Of a stretch of DNA of 64,000 nucleotides, positions 58,663 through 64,000 are shown one piece after another. The notes below the pieces were generated by a model. It was not told the origin of the DNA. It saw only the letters and a list, made by a program, of their open reading frames with translations, and did no database searches. The stretch covers positions 2,976,001 to 3,040,000 of the forward strand of contig OZ241860.1 of NCBI GenBank assembly GCA_965203195.1. The letters are read 5' to 3'. Source of the DNA: Bin87 sp965203195. Its GTDB lineage: Bacteria; Chloroflexota; Dehalococcoidia; Lucifugimonadales; UBA3495. The position numbers and the translations under genes were made by a program. Position 1 is the first letter of the stretch, and each line of letters begins with the position of its first letter.

Positions 58663-58764
58663 CGCAGTGTCTCCTTTGGGTAGGTTGCGTTGTCGGGATG
58701 GTTTTGCGGCCGCGTTCCGGGCTGGTTTGGCCGGCGGCGATGCGCCGGCCGCCGCCCCATCATA

Positions 58765-60012
58765 CTATACCCAAGGCAGGCGTTTGGAGACGGATTTGGC
58801 CGATTCGGGGGTGGGCAGCCCCTGTTGTTCCATCAGAAGCATCGCCAGCTTGCGGAACTCATCCCGGTCCCGGCCGCTGACTACCGCCTGCTCGTGGGCT
58901 TCGGAGATGACGACAGGATAGCCGAAGCCGAGGTCGCACTGCCGCGCCAGCAAAGCGTGTCCCATGGCCAGCAGGGGGGCGTCCTCGGCTACCCAGTCGG
59001 GGATTTCCACGCGGGCGATTTCAGCGCCGCTGTTGATGTAGTAGAAGCGGCTCCACTCGGCGCCGACGGCCCGGCCCACGGCGAAACGGGAGGCCAGGCG
59101 CCCCGACTGGTACAGGGGAGAGCGGTGTCCCGGTTCCAGCAAGGCGGTGAACAGGTCGCGGTCGTCAAAGCCGGCGGCGGCATCGCAGCCCATCAGGTCG
59201 GAGCGGCGCGCGTTGCAGCGGCGGGCGCACTCGGCGTCGCCGCGGTCGCAGAGCGATACGCGGACGGCGCCGGCGGCTTCAGTAGTCTGGGGGCGGGATG
59301 TGTAGGCGGCGAGGGCAACGGGCCGCCCGTGGCGGGACGCGGCCCGCAGCCGGGCCAGGGCGCGACGCAATCGCTGCCCGATGAGGATTTCGCTGACATA
59401 GCCGGGGTAGTTGCCGCGCTGCAAATCCCAAAAGGCCAGCGTGCCGTCCAGCAGAGCCAAGGCGGGCAAATCGGGCGGCAGCTCGGCTACGGCGTCGGCC
59501 AGGCGTTCCACTTCCCGCACGGTGCGGAGCGCGCCCAGCAGGGGGCCGGCTACGGGGGATTCGGCGTGGGCATTATCGGAACCGGATTGAAAATCGGACG
59601 GGCGCAGATAGAGGTCGGCATCGCCGGCGGCGAGGGTGGGCTCGCTGAACAGGCGGCAGTCGGGCCGGCGTCCGTAGGCGATGGCGCAGCCGCCGAGGTT
59701 AATCAGATAGCAGCGCAGGGGCAGATGGCGGTCAACATCAATGTGCGAGCCGTCCACCGATACCGCCGTCCAGTCGGCGGGGGCGTCATCCGGCGGGGGT
59801 ATGCTGCCCAGCAGCCCCTCCGGGCCGGCGCGGGCAAAGAGGAAGGGCCGGCGGCCGGCGGCGGCAGTGCGGTTGGCAGCTTCGGCCGGCGTGAGGGCCT
59901 GCGCCCGCGCGATGGCGTCGGTAAGGCGTTGCCGGCGACTGCGGGCGACCAAGTCCACGCCGCCCACCGCCGATTGCAGCTGCCGCGCCGTTTCGCCAAA
60001 GTCCAGCGCCAT
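58765..60012 (-). CDS. nurA: NurA domain nuclease
   Basis: A 415-residue NurA-type 5'-3' nuclease. The N-terminal manganese-binding motif is SVDGSHIDVDRH and the second acidic strand is LALLDGTLAFW; AAYTSRPQTTEAAGAVR and YYINSGAEIARVEIPDWVAED follow, with PVVISEAHEQAVVSGRDR near the end. NurA works with the HerA helicase in end resection of double-strand breaks in archaea and in several bacterial phyla. No HerA gene lies beside it. The two genes upstream on the strand encode the retropepsin-like pair. Confidence 0.87.
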   Translation of the reverse strand: MALDFGETARQLQSAVGGVDLVARSRRQRLTDAIARAQALTPAEAANRTAAAGRRPFLFARAGPEGLLGSIPPPDDAPADWTAVSVDGSHIDVDRHLPLRCYLINLGGCAIAYGRRPDCRLFSEPTLAAGDADLYLRPSDFQSGSDNAHAESPVAGPLLGALRTVREVERLADAVAELPPDLPALALLDGTLAFWDLQRGNYPGYVSEILIGQRLRRALARLRAASRHGRPVALAAYTSRPQTTEAAGAVRVSLCDRGDAECARRCNARRSDLMGCDAAAGFDDRDLFTALLEPGHRSPLYQSGRLASRFAVGRAVGAEWSRFYYINSGAEIARVEIPDWVAEDAPLLAMGHALLARQCDLGFGYPVVISEAHEQAVVSGRDRDEFRKLAMLLMEQQGLPTPESAKSVSKRLPWV

Positions 60013-60048
60013 AATGATGCTTGCTGCGTGTTATCCGGCCCGGCCCGG

Positions 60049-60441
60049 TCAGCCCGCTGCCAGTTCGGCGATGGTCACGGCGCCGCCGGGTACGGCGTCA
60101 ATGCTGATGTTGCTGTCCCGGAGCAGTTCCATGCCGACAAGAGGGGCACTTTCCATATTGATGACTTCAACCTCGACGAGGCGGTCATGCCACAGGATAT
60201 AAGCAGTGTACAAGTCAAACTTGCCGGTAGAACCGTCGGCCAGTGCAATGTCAATGATGTCACCGTTGCGTGGCAGATTGAGACGGACAATAATGTCCGA
60301 AGGGAGGGAGACGTCCTCGGTGAGGCCGGTATCAATGACGAAATCGACGTTCTCGGCTACACCATTGCCGTCTTGCACGGTGAGTGTAATGTGCGCCTCC
60401 AGGAAATCGTCACCGATGCCGTAAATCAGGCCGTAGTGCAT
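60049..60441 (-). CDS. Retropepsin-like clan AA aspartic protease family protein
   Basis: A 130-residue single-domain protein of the clan AA fold. The catalytic motif reads FVIDTGLTE (hD-T-G), followed by VSLPSDIIVRLNL and a flap-like LADGSTGKFDLY, then APLVGMELLRDSNISIDA at the second hydrophobic-Gly site. As in retroviral proteases it would act as a dimer. Such small proteins occur mainly in cyanobacteria and Chloroflexota and are of unknown purpose. The stop of the gene upstream overlaps its ATG by one base (TAATG), so they are translationally coupled. Confidence 0.78.
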   Translation of the reverse strand: MHYGLIYGIGDDFLEAHITLTVQDGNGVAENVDFVIDTGLTEDVSLPSDIIVRLNLPRNGDIIDIALADGSTGKFDLYTAYILWHDRLVEVEVINMESAPLVGMELLRDSNISIDAVPGGAVTIAELAAG

Positions 60442-60728
60442 TATTGTGTCGCCTCCGCATTGCGGGCTATGCGAAGCGGGCTACGCATACGCCCGACGTA
60501 GGTGCGGTGGTTACGCATTTTGTGGATAACCGCGTCCCGGCGGCGGGCGCGCAGTCGCATTCTGGCCCGCGCCGAACGGTCATCAATTTCGTAGTCGCCG
60601 GAGAGGACGTCCACCAGCACGAATTTGCCCGCATCCTTGGGGGCAATCCGGTGGCGGATTTGGGCGTTGTAGATGGCTTCGCCCCGCCGCTTCTGTTCCG
60701 CGTAGGGCATCCTGTTTTGCGTAGTCAT
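60441..60728 (-). CDS. Small basic partner protein of the retropepsin-like gene
   Basis: A 95-residue basic protein, MPYAEQKRRGEAIYNAQIRHRI, then FVLVDVLSGDYEIDDRSARARMRLRARRRDA. The pattern GDYEIDD followed by an Arg-rich helix recurs in genes paired with small clan AA protease genes. Its role is unknown; it could be the substrate, inhibitor or antitoxin of the protease. Translational coupling supports a joint function. Confidence 0.65.
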   Translation of the reverse strand: MTTQNRMPYAEQKRRGEAIYNAQIRHRIAPKDAGKFVLVDVLSGDYEIDDRSARARMRLRARRRDAVIHKMRNHRTYVGRMRSPLRIARNAEATQ

Positions 60729-60798
60729 ACCCGTTGGCCTCCGCCGATGGGCCGGCGTAAGGGATTATAACGCCAAACCTTCGGTTCAGCGACGTGCC

Positions 60799-61485
60799 CT
60801 AATACGGGCGCGTAATCCTGGCAACCTCTTTCAGCGCCTCCAGCGTGAAGTCCGGCGACTGGCACAGGCTGATGGTTTTCTGCTCGTACTCAGCGATGGT
60901 GGCGACCATATCAGGGATGCGGTCGGCGATGTCAAAGGGAATGCTGGTCACCCCGTGCTTGTCCCCGTGCAGCAGGTCGCCGGGGCGCACCGTCAGCCCG
61001 CCCACCTCAATGGGGATGCCCAAATCCACCATGTGGACATAGGCGTGGGATACCGAAACCTCTTTGGCAAAGAACTGGAACCCCAGGGCGCGCACTTCGT
61101 CCAGGTCGCGCACCGTGCCGTCGGTGGCCACGGCCACCGCCCCCAGCGCCTTGTGGATGTTGGACTGCACTTCGCCCCAGTAGGCGCCCAGAGGCGGGTT
61201 ATCAATGTCGTGCAGCACGATGAAGCGCGGCGCCGGCGTCGACACAATCAGGTCCCACCATTCCTCCCGGGGCACGCTGCGTCCCTCCGGGCGGTTGGCC
61301 GATATGACGCCCGTAACCGCATAGCCCACCACCGGCGGGAAATCCTGGAACACCGTCCTGATTTCCGGCAGCATAAAGCCGGCGTTCTTGGGCCGGATGT
61401 TGAACCCCTCAATGGCGTTGCAGATGCTGGGCGAATCGATTTGGGCAAGCGCCCGCAAAGTGGCGTCGCTGACGGTCTGATACAA
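60799..61485 (-). CDS. RraA family protein (dimethylmenaquinone methyltransferase-like aldolase)
   Basis: A 228-residue RraA-family protein. The GxVRD-like strand appears as VATDGTVRDLDEVRALGFQFFAKEVSVSHAYV, with VRPGDLLHGDKHGVTSIP at the end of the fold. Family members include RNase E regulator RraA and class II HMG/CHA aldolases; in Chloroflexota the aldolase branch (4-hydroxy-4-methyl-2-oxoglutarate) is more likely. The start is TTG 61485 because AGGAGG lies seven bases before it and the family begins there. Longer upstream frames are low-complexity. Confidence 0.84.
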   Translation of the reverse strand: MYQTVSDATLRALAQIDSPSICNAIEGFNIRPKNAGFMLPEIRTVFQDFPPVVGYAVTGVISANRPEGRSVPREEWWDLIVSTPAPRFIVLHDIDNPPLGAYWGEVQSNIHKALGAVAVATDGTVRDLDEVRALGFQFFAKEVSVSHAYVHMVDLGIPIEVGGLTVRPGDLLHGDKHGVTSIPFDIADRIPDMVATIAEYEQKTISLCQSPDFTLEALKEVARITRPY

Positions 61486-61697
61486 GGCCGGGCCTCCTGT
61501 GGCAGTGGAACGGGTAGCGGTAGAACGGCGGTAGCGGAACGAATGGCAAGGAACGAATCGGATTGGCAACGCGCCGGCCGTGGCGGGCGCGCCCCAATCA
61601 TACCACAGAAATAGCCGGCAGGCCGGAAGGCGTCCGCCGCGCGCGCCGGGTCTTTCGGCTTGCTCTGTCCGCGGGGCATCGCCGGCGGCGGCAATCG

Positions 61698-61973
61698 TCA
61701 TCGCCCGTCCGCATCGTCATAATAATGACCGTCCGCGCCGCCACAATAATCGCTGTCTGCGTCATCGTCATCGCCGGCGTTCCCTTGTCGCCAGCGGCGC
61801 CACAGCCATTTGGCGGCTACCGCCGCCACCGCCAGCAGCCCCAAGCCGCCAATCAGCCACACATCCAGGTAGGCCAGAAAGGACAGGTTGGACGCCGCGC
61901 CGTTCTCCTGCCCGGCCAGGGACAGCAACAGGTCCGGCGCGGCCCGTGGGTCTAAAATGGGCAAACCCCGCAT
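61698..61973 (-). CDS. Small predicted membrane protein
   Basis: A 91-residue protein with one membrane helix (VWLIGGLGLLAVAAVAAKWLW, about 38-58), a polar N-terminus and an Asp-rich C-terminus (DDDDADSDY). There is no family match and the ribosome site is weak, so its reality rests on the clean helix alone. It lies between the RraA and recombinase genes. Confidence 0.45.
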   Translation of the reverse strand: MRGLPILDPRAAPDLLLSLAGQENGAASNLSFLAYLDVWLIGGLGLLAVAAVAAKWLWRRWRQGNAGDDDDADSDYCGGADGHYYDDADGR

Positions 61974-62119
61974 CGTTTCGCCTATGCCCTACGCAGTTTG
62001 AATCCCTAATAATGATACCACAAAACCGCCGGGCTACCGGCAGCGTACTACTACGCAAAGGGGCGGTGCGGCAACGGAGCTATGCCGGGGCAGTTCAAGG
62101 CGGTTTTCCGGTGGAGATT

Positions 62120-63055
62120 ATGAAACAGACGGTGAACGCGTTTTTGCAGCATCTGGTGGTGGAACGGGGGTTTTCCCAGAACACCCTGTCTGCCTACAGC
62201 AGCGACCTCAACCAGTTCCGCGAGTTCGTTGCGGAGCGGCTCCACGACGGCGACCAGGAAGTCTGGCGGCAGGTGGACATCGACCTGCTCAACGGCTACA
62301 TTACGGATCTGCGCGAAAAGCGCAAGTACCGGGACACGACGGCGGCGCGCAAGGTGGCGGCGGTGCGCTCCTTTTTCGCCTACCTCAGCGCTAACAGCAT
62401 CATCGACGAGGATCCCACCGAAAACCTGGGTACCCCCAAAGTCGGCCGGCTGGTGCCCAAGTTCATATCCGAGGACGATATGAAGCGGCTGCTGACCACC
62501 GCCGCCGATACCGGCACCGCCGACGGGCGCCGCGACGCCAGCATCCTGGAGCTGCTGTACGCCACCGGGCTGCGGGTCAGTGAACTGGTGGCTCTCAACG
62601 TGCAGGATATTGACTTTGAGGAGGGCTTCATCCGCACCTGGGGCAAGGGCGGCAAGGAGCGCATCGTCTATCTGTACCCGGACGCCCTGTCCGGCCTGCG
62701 GGAATACATCGGCGGCGCGCGGGTGGAACTGCTGGGCAGCAAAACCCGGCCCAGCGTCCGCAAGGGCGAAACGGCCCTCTACATCAACCAGCGTGGGGAA
62801 CGCCTGACCCGCCAGTGGGTCTGGAACATCCTCAAAAGCAGCGCCAAAAAGGCCGGCGTCGACCCCAAAATCACGCCCCACACCCTGCGACACAGCTTCG
62901 CCACCCATCTGTTGCAGAACGGAGCCTCCCTGCGTCATGTGCAGGAACTGCTGGGACATTCCAGCATTTCCACCACGCAGGTTTATACGCACCTCACCGA
63001 TTCCCATGTGCGGGAGGAATACCGGCGCAGCCACCCGCGGGCGCAGGCCGGCTGA
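62120..63055 (+). CDS. xerD: Tyrosine recombinase XerC/XerD
   Basis: A 311-residue Xer-type recombinase that resolves chromosome dimers at dif. The N-terminal SAM-like domain (about 1-90) precedes the catalytic domain with all residues in place: R152 (GLRVSEL), K179 (GKGGKER), H254 and R257 (HTLRHSF), H280 (LGHSS) and Y289 (VYTHL). The length matches cellular Xer enzymes rather than phage integrases, and no att repeats were noticed around. TGGAGATT precedes the ATG at 62120. Confidence 0.92.
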   Translation: MKQTVNAFLQHLVVERGFSQNTLSAYSSDLNQFREFVAERLHDGDQEVWRQVDIDLLNGYITDLREKRKYRDTTAARKVAAVRSFFAYLSANSIIDEDPTENLGTPKVGRLVPKFISEDDMKRLLTTAADTGTADGRRDASILELLYATGLRVSELVALNVQDIDFEEGFIRTWGKGGKERIVYLYPDALSGLREYIGGARVELLGSKTRPSVRKGETALYINQRGERLTRQWVWNILKSSAKKAGVDPKITPHTLRHSFATHLLQNGASLRHVQELLGHSSISTTQVYTHLTDSHVREEYRRSHPRAQAG

Positions 63056-63344
63056 CGGCATTTTCGCCGGCGCTCCGGCGTCCGTCGGCGCGCGCTTTGG
63101 CGTATGGACGCAGCCCCGGCGGGCATATGCGGCGCGCCGGGCTGAGGCGAAGTCATATCTTTCCGCCGCCATAACCTTATCGTCATCCGGCGTCAAATGG
63201 AATGACGGCTTGGGTCGTCAGGTGGCAAGCGACGGCTAAAAGGCCCCGGCCGCCGGCACTCTCTCCGGCTTGACAGCCCCAATTGGGCCGCCCTATCATT
63301 AGCGCCAACCTGCCGGGCAAAGCCGGCTACAAGGGCATCGCGCA

Positions 63345-63584
63345 ATGTACATCATCCATACCGACGCCAAAACTTTCCCGGAAGCCTACCGGGAAGCCCA
63401 GCAGCGCAAAATGTCGCCGGAAGGAGCTGGGCTGGTTCACAAGGTAGTCAACGCCCGCTATGGCGAGGGGTACGACATTGTCGCCATCGAGCCGTGGCTG
63501 CTTACCGATATGGTGACCGGACGGACGCCAGCCATTCCGCATCTGAAAAAATCGCCGGAGAACCCGTTGGGGATAATGCCCTGA
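63345..63584 (+). CDS. Small hypothetical protein
   Basis: A 79-residue protein (MYIIHTDAKTFPEAYREAQQRKMSPE; then VVNARYGEGYDIVAIEPWLL). Its first half looks like the short beta-strand then helix of small antitoxin or DUF proteins, with no recognised family. The stop overlaps the next ATG by one base (TGATG), so it is translationally coupled to the membrane protein that follows. Confidence 0.6.
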   Translation: MYIIHTDAKTFPEAYREAQQRKMSPEGAGLVHKVVNARYGEGYDIVAIEPWLLTDMVTGRTPAIPHLKKSPENPLGIMP

Positions 63585-64000
63585 TGACCAACTTGCCCAA
63601 TCAGCCTAACGGCCCGGACGAGGTAGTAGCCGTCATCAGCTCAGCGATAGCGACCCTTGCCGACTTGGAGCGGGAACGCCTGGCGGTACAACGGGAGCAG
63701 CAGGCGGTTGCGTTACGCACCTGGGAGGTGATAGACAGTTCCGACCGTCGCCAGAACGAAACCGCCATCAAGGGCATTGAGGCGGACACCGAGAAAGACA
63801 AGCGGCGTCACAGCCTGATAATCATCGCGCTGCTGCTGGGGGCTGGCATTCCGGCCGCTTTCTTGCTGCTGGTATTGGCGATGGCGTTTTTCGGCAATCC
63901 CGCTCAGTCGGCCATTGCCTTGCGGATACTGTCAATTGTCGGTACGGGCCTCGGCGGAGCCGGTTGCCTGTTCCTGGTGGGTTTCGCCATTAACCGGCTC
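63584..64000 (+). CDS. Membrane protein with coiled coil (3' end outside window)
   Basis: The frame starts at ATG 63584, overlapping the previous stop, and stays open to the end of the window. The 139 visible residues have a helical, Gln/Glu/Arg-rich N-terminal part (ATLADLERERLAVQREQQA) and, from about 81, two membrane helices (IIIALLLGAGIPAAFLLLVLAM and LRILSIVGTGLGGAGCLFLVGFAI). No family is recognised. It forms a coupled pair with the small gene upstream. Confidence 0.65.
   Translation, partial: MTNLPNQPNGPDEVVAVISSAIATLADLERERLAVQREQQAVALRTWEVIDSSDRRQNETAIKGIEADTEKDKRRHSLIIIALLLGAGIPAAFLLLVLAMAFFGNPAQSAIALRILSIVGTGLGGAGCLFLVGFAINRL

Noticed and set aside
62120..63055. Xer-type recombinase as a mobile-element integrase
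   Set aside because: Length and motifs fit a cellular XerC/XerD; no excision genes, phage genes or flanking att repeats were seen.

Overview
The window is one continuous GC-rich stretch (about two thirds G+C by eye) of a bacterial chromosome, densely coded on both strands. The gene mix suggests an uncultured member of the Chloroflexota, possibly a SAR202/Dehalococcoidia-like lineage: two LLM-class flavin oxidoreductases, RraA and HpcH/HpaI family enzymes, a DUF3179 protein, lipoproteins with Thr/Pro-rich linkers, many Uma2 genes and many toxin-antitoxin genes. That placement is inference; there is no rRNA or tRNA gene here. The start codon and frame of every reported gene were checked against motifs or against a Shine-Dalgarno sequence where one is visible.

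Layout. 1-7.2 kb: the 3' end of an unknown gene, a gene-poor kilobase, then PHP hydrolase, a DnaQ-DinG exonuclease/helicase overlapping an OGG-type glycosylase, and an NAD-sugar-epimerase-like SDR. 7.3-16.6 kb is an accessory segment: a HepT/MNT pair whose antitoxin is a degenerate double MNT, an LLM oxidoreductase, three tandem Uma2 copies (the third with an in-frame stop), rpiB, a frameshifted zinc alcohol dehydrogenase, a zinc-finger GIY-YIG protein, a DNA methyltransferase fused to HNH, and a HigA-HigB-HigA triplet. 16.6-24.9 kb is mostly metabolism: LLM oxidoreductase, enoyl-CoA hydratase, M42-type peptidase, a coiled-coil Uma2, MBL hydrolase, M16 peptidase, HpcH/HpaI aldolase. 24.9-28.0 kb holds four near-identical Uma2 genes in tandem on the minus strand. 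28.0-36.1 kb carries hflC, hflK and ftsH (membrane protein quality control), with HEPN-like repeat genes between hflK and ftsH and a coiled-coil HEPN protein divergent from ftsH. 36.2-42.3 kb: asparaginase, a Fur/Zur regulator and a zinc uptake locus. 42.4-51 kb: lipoproteins, a D-aminoacylase-like amidohydrolase, valS and a zeta-toxin-like pair. 51.3-64 kb: a peptide ABC importer (binding protein and two permeases), a secreted FN3 protein, a membrane gluzincin, cinA, nurA, a retropepsin-like pair, rraA, a Xer recombinase and a partial membrane protein.

The most striking object is at 37955-40378. A ZnuA/AztC zinc-binding lipoprotein is split by a roughly 380-residue AztD-like beta-propeller zinc chaperone, placed in its His-rich loop so that a His/Asp-rich tract lies on each side. 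A Zur-like gene, an inverted-repeat operator candidate and a permease surround it, but no ATPase gene lies nearby. Other leads are the double MNT antitoxin with lost catalytic residues, the HEPN-rich area around ftsH, the methyltransferase-HNH fusion, the antitoxin-toxin-antitoxin triplet and the recently amplified Uma2 arrays.
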